Assembly: GCA_020809705.1 (NCBI GenBank)
Contig: CP085825.1
Span: 5,208,001 to 5,272,000 of the forward strand
DNA: 64,000 nt
Reading direction: 5' to 3'
DNA from: Calonectria ilicicola
Taxonomy: Eukaryota; Ascomycota; Sordariomycetes; Hypocreales; Nectriaceae
Position 1 is the stretch's first letter. Each line of letters starts with the position of its first letter. Positions 12,590-25,326 of the stretch are shown here, one piece after another. The position numbers and the translations under genes were made by a program. The notes under the pieces were generated by a model. It had not been told where the DNA came from and did no database searches. It saw only the letters and a program-made list of their open reading frames with translations.

Positions 12590-13917
12590 GGGACGCGCAC
12601 ACTCAGAGCCACAGTTTCAATCTAGACAATGCCAAGAAGCAAAAACTTTATAATCATACGAGCACTAGAAGCATGACCGTTACTGGTTCAGCCTTAAAGC
12701 GTTTCGCCGATTGATTTAGTCTACCACGAGACTAACTAAAGTAAAGCGAGGGGACCTCCTCTGTTTCGACGCACTGGTGTTTGAGTCTGTGCAAAAATAC
12801 TGCAAACATTCGTCCAGTGCGTCGGACCGAGAGACGACACGGGCCAAACGATGCAATATATCTCCGAGCGTAATGACTTTAGAATCCCAAAACTTCGATA
12901 TTCCTTCCATGAGACCTTTGCATCAATCCCCCACCTGAACTAGGACCGTCCGGTGTCTCGAAATGCCCCGCCTCCCTCCCAGAGCTGGCCAATGCACACT
13001 GGGACCAGCTCCAGTTGCAAACATTTCAAAGGGTGGCACCGTGTTTGATATAGAGCACCTCAAGCATGCCATGCAGCTTCAGAAACCCACCCCAGCCATA
13101 ATCAGGCGGTCGCTCCAGTTCTTCGCGACAGTATTTCCGAATTCTCTCATGGCCAACTCCGCTGCCTGCCCCGTGCCAATTTCGCTGTGCACACCCTCCA
13201 GGGCTTTTCGGGATCGTGTCATCGCCGGCCCGCAGTTCCGAACAGCCTCCTCCCCGCTGCTGTGGCCAGGGACACGCTGAGTTGCATCCTCCCTCCTGAA
13301 AATCTGACGCGTGGTGGAGGGGTAACCCCGGACCCTGAGCCCTGGCAGCCGCCAACCCTAGTGTCCCCAAATCCTAGCTCCGATGTCATGGACTGTGCGC
13401 TCTCGGCCGGTCCATCACGGGCCATTGATTCCATTGATTCCATTCCCAAAATGGACGTTGGTCTTGCCTCAAACGGATCATCAAGCAAACTGTGTGGAAC
13501 ATACGTCGACCTCAAGAAAGTGCCCAAAATCATCAACTCAATTGTCCCTGGTCATCCATGCTATTCTTACAGTTGGGCCCATGCCACCTTGCCAAGTCTT
13601 GCTCCAGTATTGCCCTGAATCGCCTCCCAAAATGCGCTGCTGTCCTGAAATTCAAACTCCTCAAAATTTACAAAGATATCCGCAAAGTGACTCCCGTGTA
13701 TGCTATTCCAAACGTTGCGCCTGGATCCCTAAATCAAATGGTCTCCTCCCAAGACAGATGTCCTATTAACCGTTCATGGATCATAATGTACAAGCCACTT
13801 CCTGCGGCATACTCCATCACTCGCCCTCTCAGACAAGAGGAAATTGTTGCAAAAAGTAGATAAAAAAAAATTGAAAGCAGACTAGCCAGAAGAGCCTTTT
13901 TTTCTTGTTGTGTTGCT
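12590..13917. other. Convergent intergenic region
   Basis: This 1.3-kb tail-to-tail spacer lies between the MFS gene (+) and the Zn2Cys6 regulator (-). It probably contains both 3' UTRs. Overlapping open frames around 13,200-13,860 on both strands show no conserved motif, and I do not call them. A short tandem duplication (GATTCCATT) occurs near 13,424-13,445. Confidence 0.5.
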
Positions 13918-16916
13918 TTACGGGTTGGTGACCGTACCACCCAAGAAGAAGTCAAGATCGCTGCCATGTCCATTTTGAGATCGTTGCTCGTTTTCAGCAA
14001 GTTGTTCAAGCAATGTTAGGAAAGGGTCCTTCTCCTCTCCTTGGCCTGTGCCAATGCTTCCGTTGTTGCTCCTGTTTCCAGGGCTCGCCGCTGCCGCCAT
14101 GACTGGAGTGTGACTGGCTTTTGCAGGATTTTGCTCTTCGCCATGCCACGCCGCAGGGCTTGTAAAAGCATTCGTCGGAAGCGTTCCGAACATGGCATCA
14201 TAGCCTCCATTAGCTTCACTAATCAATACTGCTCCATTATTATTCGCACTCGACCCCGATGTGTAGCTGTATGGTGGGCTGAACGGAGCGCTCCCAATTG
14301 CAGGCATACCCTGGCCAGGGGCATGGTGTGCCGAAGGAGATAGGTTGAATCCAGCTGACGCTGCCACCGCGACAGCAGCATTGTTGGCAGGTGTTTCATC
14401 AAGATGATCCTGCAGACCACCAAGGTGGGAATCGTTTTCGATCGGCTCGGGGTGATGCGGGAGCGATGTAGGTGTAGCAAGTAATCCAGGCGAGGACTGG
14501 GGCATCACTCCAGAAGTGTACGAGAAAGATCGTTGTGGGTGCCCTGGGGTCGGCAGACCCGAAACCGATGACGCTAAACTCGAAATGACCTTGACTTCCG
14601 GTCTCTTTCGGGCAATTGGTGGTGCTGTATTCTTGCGCTTCAGATTGGGCCGGTCAGGAGCACGGGAGTTGTACAGCTCGTGTCCTGTGTACGAGTCCGC
14701 AGTAAAATCGACCGTGAGATCTGTAAGGGTCAAATTTGCAGTGTCAAAACTGAAAGACTGGCCTCCAGGGCCCCCAATATTAGAGTATCGGTCGAAAAAG
14801 TCCTCGCTATGGAAACCAGGCGTATATCGCATCGAGTTGCGGGCCAAGGTCTTAACCAACTCTCCGTGCGCATTGTAAATGCCCTGCAGTGTCTCGCGTT
14901 GGTGCTGGACGCAAGCCCAAGAATACCTAAGTTCGCTTAACAGTTGCATTTCTCGGGATAGAAAGTCCGATGATGAGCCAAAGACATTGACTTCGCCATT
15001 GTTGTTCTGTTTACTGTAGTGTGCCCCATGAATGTGAACTGTGCCTGCAGTGCAGATGCAATAGCCTACAAAGGCAGGCCATTCAATCGTTCCTGTTCGC
15101 TTTCCAAACTCGATCAATTCCGCAATAGCATTGGCATGGAGAAAACACATATTAGTTGCCTCAATCTGCCAGGATTGGTGCTGGCCCGTCTCAGAGAGCT
15201 CTGCTAGGTCAATAGGTAGGAATGGTCGATATATCAAACAATGGATGAGATGGTAAATCAGCTTGCTCAGTACCAAAATAGTAGAGTCCGCCTGTCCAAA
15301 CAGGTTATTCAGGCTTGAGAAGACCTCTTCAGTCCCTGAAGCCCAAATATCCAGGTCATGACGAATCTTCGATAATGTTGAAAGTGAATGCCAAGGAAAA
15401 TGGGAGTCACCCTTGACGCCTCCAGCAGCCAGGTATCTATTGGTGATTCCGAGGATCCTGGTGATGTCGATAAGCATGCCTGTACTTCCCTGTGGCTTCT
15501 TGCCACTTCCCTGGAAATATTGCAGGTTGGAACCGGCCTGGAAGAATTCTCCTTCAACGGGTAGTGATGAAGAGTTTGGAGACCAGGAAGGAAGGCGAAG
15601 GAAGATTGAATTGTCGCTGATAAGGCAAGGCCTTTTCGAGCCTGTCGTTTGAAATCTATCCAGTAGATAACAGGTCCAGAAGAGGCGTCGTCGCATTTCT
15701 CGTTCTACTGGCGTCATGCGGGTTTGGGAATCCATTTCACGATGGGTCTCAAGGGCCACAGCCATTCCGGTTGCGTTCGCTAAAAGTCATTAGCCCATGG
15801 ATTCCAACAAGAGGCGGGATATCATTACTCATTAGCATGTACGCCCTTTTTCCCTTTCCTGCCGCAGTAAAAGCGCTCACAAGGAGTAGAAGAGCTTGCA
15901 GGGCGTCAATGGAGGGCTCATCCGTACTGATTTCTCGTCTGGCTCGAGCAGCAAAATCTTCGCTAAGCTTAATAGCCGCTTGATGTCCGCTCGGGTGCGG
16001 TGTATACCTACTTCAGGTTAGAAGAAGATCAAAAATGATTAACTGAAGCATACCTAGCAGCAACTGCTGAGATGGCATTGGAAAGATAGGAGGGAAGTTG
16101 GTTCAGCTGGAGCCTTTGGCGAATGGATGATTCATCCAAAATGTAGTAGGGTTTGCCATGAAAACGTGTGAAATACGTGTCAAGCAACGCATCGGATTGT
16201 CCCGGGTTTGGCGATGGTTCTCTGTTCACTGTTAATCACCCTCCTAGAGGAGCAGGAATTCTGTCACTGTACCTATTAATGGGTGTGTTTGGAGAGAGCA
16301 TTGTCATTTCCGCATCGGCGGGAGACGATTGTGTCTCGACTACAACGCGTTTCGCTGAAGTCTCAATACCATCTCCGCTCTGCGAGGCTGGACCCGATGT
16401 CACTGTTTTTGCAGAGGATGCGGGCTTGGCAGATGGGGGTGAGGCATCATCATCGTTCTTTTCCCTGAGCTTTGCTTCGAGTCCATCCACTCGCTTCAGC
16501 AGTGCCTCCAGCACGTCCGTCTTCGGACCACGTTTCTTGGGAACTGCGTCTATACAAAAGCAAATTCATTAGCATCAACATTTTTCCCCGCCAAAACACC
16601 CTATCTTAAAGTCAGGTTAATCAGTGCTTCTTACCATAAATACACGGGCACTGGAAGACCTGGCAGGCTTCACAAGAAGGCCGAAGCCGATTGCATTTAA
16701 TCTATGACATTGCGTCAGCAAGATGCAAACTGCAAGTATGTAAAGGGTTCTCACTTTTCTCTTTCGGCATGACTTGCAGTTCATTGACTCCCGAGGCTCG
16801 TTGCTCATTCTCCGTGTAGGGAGGCGCTCAATGCCAACCTGCGGCCGCGAAATAGCCACAGGTGGAACTCCGGGAAGATGAGGAACATTCATTGGGTCGT
16901 ATGCAGGCACGATCAT
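13918..16916 (-). CDS. Zn2Cys6 transcription factor with fungal-specific middle homology domain
   Basis: Gene model: complement(join(13918..15779, 15829..16007, 16054..16221, 16273..16549, 16635..16701, 16755..16916)), 904 aa, six exons with introns of 46-85 nt, all in phase. The binuclear zinc cluster uses Cys47, Cys50, Cys57, Cys64, Cys67 and Cys74, followed by a basic [10 protein letters not shown] linker and a short coiled coil ([15 protein letters not shown]) for dimer formation. The fungal-specific transcription-factor domain follows, including the [14 protein letters not shown] motif. The C-terminal third is rich in Ser, Pro and Asn, as in activation domains. The last residues are acidic and hydrophobic (DLDFFLGG). 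It is nuclear, and its targets cannot be read. I do not recognise the ortholog with certainty. The first intron falls between Cys50 and Cys57. Confidence 0.87.
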
Positions 16917-19900
16917 CTCCTAATTGGGTGGATTCGTAGTAGGTATTGCGTCTAATCCAGGCACGTAACACTTGTCGATATTTTCGAGTTCAATGTCAAC
17001 AGCGCGAGGTAGAAAAGGTGGTGATTATATGAGGATGGCGAGGATAGGAAGGAGTAACGGCGAGTTCAAGAAATTGCAGGTGCTAGCGGGATACGGTCAT
17101 TCCAGATGATATACGTCCCAGGTCGTCCAGTATCTTGAGGTCGTAAAGCGTTAGGGAAGATATTGTATTGCGATGGTCGGACTGATGGGTAAGAATCGAG
17201 GACAATCAACGCCGACAAGATAATACCGAACAAAACGAAAGAGATGATGACCTTGAGATTGAATTCCAGAAGTAGCCAGACGCCTCGGCAGTGGAACTTG
17301 GGGGGGAATAAGTTTAAGACGGAGGACGGGACGGGACAGATGGGGTTGAGGATCAGAAGTAGGTAGGGTCGGTCCTGCTCAAAGAACGGAAGGTAAAACA
17401 GGGCCGGCCTGTCCAGTACACACCCCCCGGAGAGCCCATTGTACGACTGACCCCGACCCCAGTCAACGGTCTCATTTTCAAGGTTGCTTGTTGTGGAGGT
17501 GGCTAGTGACAGCGACCAGGGGGCGGCGATGGTGGTGGTGTCGATGATGCTTAGTGGAGCCTACAAGTTCCTCTCGGAATGGGCCAAGAGGACGGACCCC
17601 TGGCGCTGGGTCTGGTCTTTGACTCCACGAGAACAGCAGTCCGTAAAAGGTACAGCGCACGATGCGAAGCACCCCAATTCGAGGCCTGAGCTTGCAACAC
17701 TATTGGAGCGCACCTAAAGGATCAACACAGGGCATCTATAGCAGAGGAACGGCTACCCCCAAACCTAAACCTCCGCCCCCAACACGAACACCCCCAAGCG
17801 CCAGCTCGGGGAACTGAGCCCTGGCGTCCGCCACAACAACAGACGTCGATGGCGCATGTCAACGGTGCTGGGAGCAAGCTTGGGAGCGAGCATGGGCCTT
17901 TGGTTTAGCCTAGGTGGTTGGAGTTCGGTTAAGTGACGAGCGAGAGGAGAAGATGAGCTAGGGCCCGGTGGGCGGCGGGCTCCCTGTCCCAAATCGAATT
18001 AGGACCACCTTACACCGCTCTCGAGGTATGATGTACAGATGCCCCGGCAGCGACAGACGATACGGGTGTGCGTATTGAATGCGAAGGGACCCAGGCAGGC
18101 AGATGGTAGTGGGATCCAGTTAGGACACGGGCTCAACTCCAGACGCCAGGCCACGCGAGACCCAAGGATTCAAGACCAGGAATTCGGGCTCTAGCAGGGG
18201 CGGGGCCAGTGAGCATCGGTAAAGGGGCTTCTGTCAGCGATTTGCAGCGTCATGGACCACTGCACGGTGATGTACTATCCAGAAGCTGTTGGTTGCATGG
18301 GGGCAGTCAGCTCCGTTGTCCTGACACGAGCGACCCATCCGGCGTCTCCTTACTTGGGTGTGCGAGATTCGATGGGCAAGACCAAACCTGAACAGACAAA
18401 CAGAATCAGTCAGCGGCAGGGGGGAACGGGCAAGTTGGTGAAGATAGGGCCGGGCTTTCAGACAAGAAAGGCCAGATGGCCCAGGTCCTTGCCATTGCCG
18501 GGCCCAGAACAGTGGATTGACTGTAGCAGAGCTGTAACTGGGTCGTCCGCGGTTGGCCAATGGATCATCACATGGGAAATCCCTTCAGGATGAATACCGG
18601 AGAAGGAAGGCAGGAGCCGAGCTGTCGGCGAGCGCCACTAACGGACGTGCTAATGCCCAAACCCGGACACAGGGCCCTCCCTCAACTCGTACCTACCTTA
18701 ATCAGGTAGCCAAACCCCAGGACATTGCGCGCGGCAAAAGCAAGCGGCTGCTCTTCAAAGCATGTGTTCCTCATTTTCTCTCACGTGTGCTCGGCGACAT
18801 TGCATGGCATTGCATCTGCATTGCACCGCCGTGACTTTACTTTGCGCCCCGATGCACAACAAGGAGGGTGGCCATCCATCTACACTGGGTAGCCAATGCC
18901 CCTGCCCAGGTGCCTGCTTCGGTGCTCGGCCAGCAAGCAAGAGGCCAGTCAAGACCGCGCCGCCCGCTAGACCATGCCATGAGATGAGGCGCAACAGCGA
19001 CCTGCCTGCCATGTACATACGGGACGTTGCTCGCGGCAGTGGAGAGCCGGCTGTGAGATATCTCGACAGTTTGGATGGACACAGTGGACACCTCGCTTAA
19101 GGCATGGCGGGTCAGGGTCTGTTTGAGGCGTGGGATGAGCCGCACCGATTGGTCAACAGCAGCTCTCAGACGGCCTGAAACCCAGTGGGTTCGATGACCC
19201 AGAAGAAAGGCGCCGTCTTGGCATCCATGGCCTTTCAACCGTTCTCACTCACTTGGCATGCCAGGCTAGTCTCTTTTGCATCGCCGCATTATCGCATCGT
19301 CCCTCTGGCAGTCCCGGCACCTGTTCCTGCCATCTGGTGCCCGTCTAAAGCAACCGTCGAATCACACTTGCTCGTCCCGTCGCACTCTGCGGTCCCAGCT
19401 CTCGATGATGCTTCTTAGCTCAACTGCGGAAGCTTCTCCCTCGCTAACCCTCCACCAGAGCCCCACGGCAAGCATCAATACGGTAAGTGGCGTATTGGCG
19501 TACCGAGAATCCACCCTTGCGCCACTCTATCTGTATGGTCCCCTCTTTGTCTGCGACATTCCAGACTCTTTCCATGGCCTTGTCACGGTGCCTGTCTGTC
19601 ACGGCGACACACGGGATCCAGCTTAATCTTGTCGCGCTTCGTTCATCCCAGCTCCCGCAGATGGAGTTCAGATCACTCTGTGGTTTCCTTGCCAAGCATG
19701 TGGACCTTCTGACAGGGCCAGGGGCCTTTTAAAATGCCTCTTTTCTTTTGTCGATTCCAACATGCCAAGTCCCTTGTGCCTAGCAACCTGGCTTGGCCCC
19801 TCCCCGTTGTGTCTCGGGATTAACTCACCATGGAGCCACAGCTTCGGTTTCGTAGGGATCCTTTGCCCTTCCAGGCCTGCCCCTCCCTCCTTTTCCCTTC

Positions 19901-22900
19901 TGAGCCTCGATCAGCATCCGGCCGAGTGAGCCACGGGCATCACCACCGCCAGCAGCTGATACACACATACGCCCACCCCCGCCACGCTCACATCCGCTCA
20001 GATGCACACACAGTATCGATGTTCCCGAAATGCCGGTATGCATGCTTCTCCGTCTCACCATTTTTCTTATCCTCTAGGGACTAGTCGTGATTTTTCTCGC
20101 CCAAACGTTCCCAGCAAGGTACCAATATGAAGGATGACGTGACTTTGGCAGGCTCCCGTGGGTATCCCACCCCAGATGGAAGCATTCTCAGGTGAGCATC
20201 GCAGGGCTCTCCCACCTCGGCCTCGCCATGGTCGGTTCCATCACGAATCTTGCTTTTCTAGTTGGGCATACAGTCCTCCACCTTCCCATTGTCAATAGCA
20301 ATAGCCGCCCAACTCGCCGAATGGCCAGCCCGCAGTTGAAGTAAACAATTGACATAGCCGCTTGGCTCGATTCAGCCTGCTTATTTTATGCAAGAGTCCG
20401 GTGGTGCCATGCCTCTTAGGGCGAGGAAATCAAGATATCGTCAATGAGGGGCATCATCTCTGTATGCCTCTATTGCTGCCTTTGCATGCCCCTAGCTTGG
20501 TATCGATAATGGTGGTGTAGTCCATCCCGAGTCCCCGACAAATCACCAGTGCGCGTGTTCAACGGACCCTCTCCTGTGCCTCTCTCGGTTCACTCCCGTC
20601 CGTCAGGTCCAAAAAGGTACAAAACTTCGATTCAAGCTAGCGTCGCCCGCCGGCGCGTGCTCACCAGTCTTCCCATGGTCGGCATGCTCCCTGATTTGGA
20701 TCTAGGGCCCGACAGGGACCCTGTTCAAATACCCACGCGCTGCCGAGCATCCTTGTCGGCGCTATCGTCTCGCCTCAAGTTTTCCAGACGGATTGTTATG
20801 CGATCAATTAATCTTATACTCCATGCCTAGCGAGCTGGGAACTAGCTCAACAAGAGCCACTTGACGTGACGGCTGGTGTTATTGTCTGTATGAGGATATT
20901 GGCAACCTATGAAGAGCCCGGAACTTTTCTTCAGGAACTCAAAATACGACACAATGGACAACTTCCAGGAGTGGCCCTGTCTAATGTATCAGAACATGGT
21001 CCTTTGCTCAAGCAGATCATTAGATGGCCTGCAATACCGGACTCACTACCACATTGGTTTCTCAGTTCAGGATCCCGCCTTCCGCCTTACCCCAGGCATT
21101 CGATCCAAACTGTGTCCAACATGGATACGCCTAGACGCCAATCCCCGTCGAACCATTGTCACGCAGTGGCCGAGTTTCCATGTTGTGAAGCCCTCAACCC
21201 TGTCGTCGCTAGAACGTTACCCGTCAGCCTTTTTGACGGATTCACCTAAAACTGAAACCGGCCGCGTGGAAGGCTTCAACCGAAGATCGATGAAAGCCTA
21301 TTATGACGCCAACCCCGTCTAGTTGTCGACCAGTAGCCGCTCTTAGCTAATGCTACACAGACCAAAAAACGCAAGGACCCCATCCTGCCATCGGCCTTGG
21401 CCGGATCATTGTCTCCCACGGTAGCCAAAACATCACGTACGCCATTTAGCACGGTTACGGTGTCGCCTCCACCGAACCTAAGGAGCAAAAAAACTCTGGC
21501 TGCGAATTCTAGCTGCTAGAACCTGGAAGCTTGGGCCAAAGGTCGCTCACAACTCTTTTCCCACTTAATCCATTGGCACTTTTGCAATGTGGGGGATTTA
21601 TTCTTCATCCCTGGTACACGGATCCTTCGAGTCCGATCAAGAAAGTCTAAATCGCCTTACACCGGGCTGGCGGACCTTCAAACTCAACATCACGGCATTG
21701 GACGAAGGCGGCAACACCTCTGTACCTCTATGGGTCTTGATTCCTGCGGAGCATACCCCTCCCCAACCAACACATCCATTTCCTTTTTTGGGAGCCAAAT
21801 CTTAGTACTTAGGTATCTCACTACAGGTTTTGTTTACCAGACAAGACCTATAAACTCGGCGGCAATTGGTCATTGTACATAAGTCACACTCATCCCTTAT
21901 CTCCTCTTGGCCGTTGCGTCAGCCTCAGTTCACTAGATGTTAGCTTCCGGTGGCAACTTGCAAGTTCCAAAAACTAGAGTCACCTAAGCGCCACAAAATC
22001 CCGGCATGGCCAACTGACCCGCTTCAACTTTTGCTCTTGTCTGTTCCAACAGCTGCAACCGAGCTGCTATTTGTCGGGTTACACCATGTCAGGCTCCACA
22101 AGCACAGTGGAGAAGCCTTGGCTGTTTTCCCCCTACATACATACTATGTAGTATACATCCAGTTTGTTGATCCACGCGGACCACTTATTGCAGTGAATGA
22201 TGCAGGGCGGGTTCCGCCACAGGACAGTTTTACTAGACCCATATCCATGCTGTCAGATTTGACTAGGAAAAAGAAAAGAGAGGTACCCTGTCTTGAGGGG
22301 CTGCCCCAGTTCATCGGTATCAAGCAGATTGGCTTCTCCATATCAACACCCCATCTTGGTGCCTGGTTAATGACTTTTGCGATCTATGCATACATTCCAA
22401 GTCTTCATCTATCCTTATTCTGTTTGTCTTCAGGGATATGAGCAAGCCGCCTGTTGCCGAATTCCTACATACTCGAATCTTTCCGAAGCCGTGGACACCA
22501 ACGTTTCCATGTTTCTAATCACTGTACAGGTCTACAAGTACCTGATCTAGCCAACAATTTCCGTTAGATTAGTAAAAAAGAAGCAATATAGTCGCATTTT
22601 ATTTGGAGAAAGGCCTTTCGGAAATGAATCATCTTGCGCCATACAGAATCCAGACTCTATATCACTCTGCAATGCTCCATAATTTAACAGATCAAAGGAA
22701 ACCTACCTATCACAGCCTCCAAACATTCATCCAGAAAGGGGTATTTGCCCAGTTTCTGTCTGAAAGATCAAGGTTCGCCAGGATACTAGCAATCAATGAT
22801 CTTGCCCTGGATGCCGATCATGCGGTTGCCGGCGGTTATATGCCTACCAACAATGCCTTGTTCACTTGCCTTTGTGCCTTTCATCATCATCCCCTTGAAC

Positions 22901-25326
22901 CTCACACACATCCCGGGTCACATCTCCACCGTGCCCCTGGCATCTTTCTTCTTTTCTTCTTCCTTCTCCTCATTCGAACTTGTCGGTGTGTTTTGTGCTA
23001 CCCTGATGCAGCCACGGGCCTTTGCTCACTCTCACATCGGGAGTCAAGACCCTGGATAGCCGAAGTTGTGCAGCCCCTCCCCCTACTCGGGATCTGATAC
23101 GCCTTCGGTCTCGGCTTCTTGAAATAAGGTGCACTTTTCATCTCCGGGCGCCGTACAAGAAAAAACGCGTCACTCCTCAATTGTGAGGGCGGCGTGCGTC
23201 CTGACTTTGTCTCGTCCAGTCTCATGACGCATGCCGTGTGTTCCCTTGGTTATTTTACGTCGAGTGTGTGGTGGGATAGCTAGTGGGTCGAGATATGCAA
23301 TGATGAAATCGATGCCAACTCTTCTTGGACCGGGGAACACATGTCACGCATGACGATGAGCAACGGGTATGATTGTCCAGCCCATTGGGGAAGAGGCCGA
23401 CTACTGAGGCATAGTCATTGAGGGGGTGTGAATATGCGTTATCCAGCAACCTTCTCCGGCATTGAGCTCAAATTCCTTGCACCTCTCACCGGTAGATTTT
23501 CCCCGAACAGAAAACCAACGGCTTGTCCGGCGCCCCTGCCCCAGGTACAGAGACTCCTGTTCGTCCGAACTCTTCGCGCCATGCCCCAAGAAAAGCAATG
23601 GTGGTATCCGCCCTGTTCATCTTATCTGCATACCACCATGTCCGATTCTCACCACTACTGTACCACTGCACATCCCTCCACCTTCACTCACACCCCCTCT
23701 GAGTACATTCTCGGGCCGCTTCGTGCTCAGTCGATCCTCGGTGATGTGGCGAGAGAGGAAGATCAAGCACTCCCCTCCCTCCCTCGCTCTCTTTCCTTTT
23801 CCCCCCCAACGCAACCCCATCATCAAGGTTGCTCCGGCAGGCTTCTTCAGAGGCCTTCCCTATTCGCCCCTCGGTAGTCATTCAGCCGATTGCCATGTTC
23901 TCTGGCCTAGACCGCGATCGATAGCCTTGCTCTGACGCTTTGGGGGTTTGCCCTGATCTTTCAGGTCGACCACACCAACCGTTTAACCGGACCGGGGTCC
24001 CTCATCCCTCCTCTGGGGAACGCCCTTGCCTGAGCCGGTCAATCCCCCTCTGTGACGGCCCCACGCTTACCAGAGCGACGATTCAATGGCACGGCGCACA
24101 TGTTCGCCTGGTCCCTGGCCTGAGGTTGCATGACAGTCCTTAATCGATACCTATCATCTTACAATCTGTTTCGACATCATCTGAGTCGTGCAGCGTTTCT
24201 GTTTGGGCCGAGCATGCGTCTCCTCCTCCCTCCCGCGTGCTGCTGGATCGTTGGGCCCATCTCTGCAAGAAGGTGGATTACAAGCATGTCCATACTTCCC
24301 GATGAGTGGGCTCCCAACAAGCGCCCTGAATCCTACACAGGGTCGTTAGCCCCTCCTCGTCCATAGGGGTGGTGTGCCTAAAATGACGATGAATCAAGCC
24401 AGGGGCCCGTCATGACGTGTTGCTTGTCGAGGCTTGCCTCGCTGCCTTAATCTCGTCCGCTTCTTTCATGCTACGCTTCGGTCCTGCCTACTCCACATAT
24501 ACAACATCCGATATACTATCCAGGCCAAGATTAGCATCACAAGTGCCGTCTAGCGGTTAAAGGGGGCAAAGATTTTCTAAGTCTTTTGTTGTTCAACTAT
24601 CATTTCGCTGCATATGGTATCATAGATCCCTCATAGCGAGTTTCAATACATCATATCACACAAAATACAACAGCCACTACTACAAGCACTGTCGTATGCA
24701 TCGTGTAGGTCCATTCCAAAGATGCCAAATCCCCTGCTAGGTAGCATCCCGTTAATAAAATCGAGACCGTTCTAGGTCATCCAACCGCCACACATGCGAA
24801 GTTACTGCAACCCACTCGCTCCCTAAGCCCCCTCCCCTTACCATGGGTCTTACGAAACTATGACAGAAAGCTCCGGGTTCCACGGGCGGCAACCATTCGT
24901 TTCTGGGCTTTGTTTGCGAAGGTTGAGCAATATCAAAATAGCAGCATCCAGGGGAAAGCCCCGCTCCGGCCCTGCACTGGTGGAAGCCCAAGTCCAGCAT
25001 CCAGGGTTCTGTTTGGCGTTAGGGCTAGGCGCTGACGGTGACGACGGCGCGTGACATGGGGTTACCGTTGGTGCGATCATGCAGACAAGCATACTTCCTT
25101 GCACTCCCACATTTGCCACAGTACGTAAGGCGCTTGGCTAGTCGCTCTTGGTTCAATAGCACCAGTCTCTATGACCGGAGTTGTTCGGTTTTTGGTCCAA
25201 ATCCAGTTTTTGAGTCCTTGGCGCGGATCTCTATCAATCTCGGTTGCCAGGACTTCGTCCAGAAATCGATCGCTTCAACACCAGCAAAGTCCCACTGGAG
25301 TATATTGGGGTTGTCCAGATGCTTCC
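16917..25326. other. 8.4-kb region without a convincing protein gene
   Basis: This is the longest gene-free stretch in the window. It lies upstream of the Zn2Cys6 gene (start 16916, -) and downstream of the quinate-repressor-like gene (stop 25327, -). The many open frames are short, overlap on both strands, have proline-, serine- or cysteine-rich random-looking translations, and cannot be joined by introns into a known domain. Base composition is near that of the flanking DNA, with no strong AT bias of the kind repeat-induced mutation leaves. It may be a long promoter, a long 5' leader or a non-coding transcript; none of these is demonstrated. Confidence 0.5.

Noticed and set aside
19186..19201. 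GTTCGA-containing hairpin resembling a tRNA T-arm
   Set aside because: The loop lacks the invariant C61, and no acceptor, D or anticodon stems can be drawn around it.
21950..22441. 163-codon plus-strand open frame in the 8.4-kb region
   Set aside because: The translation shows no known motif, and no splice partners extend it into a protein family.
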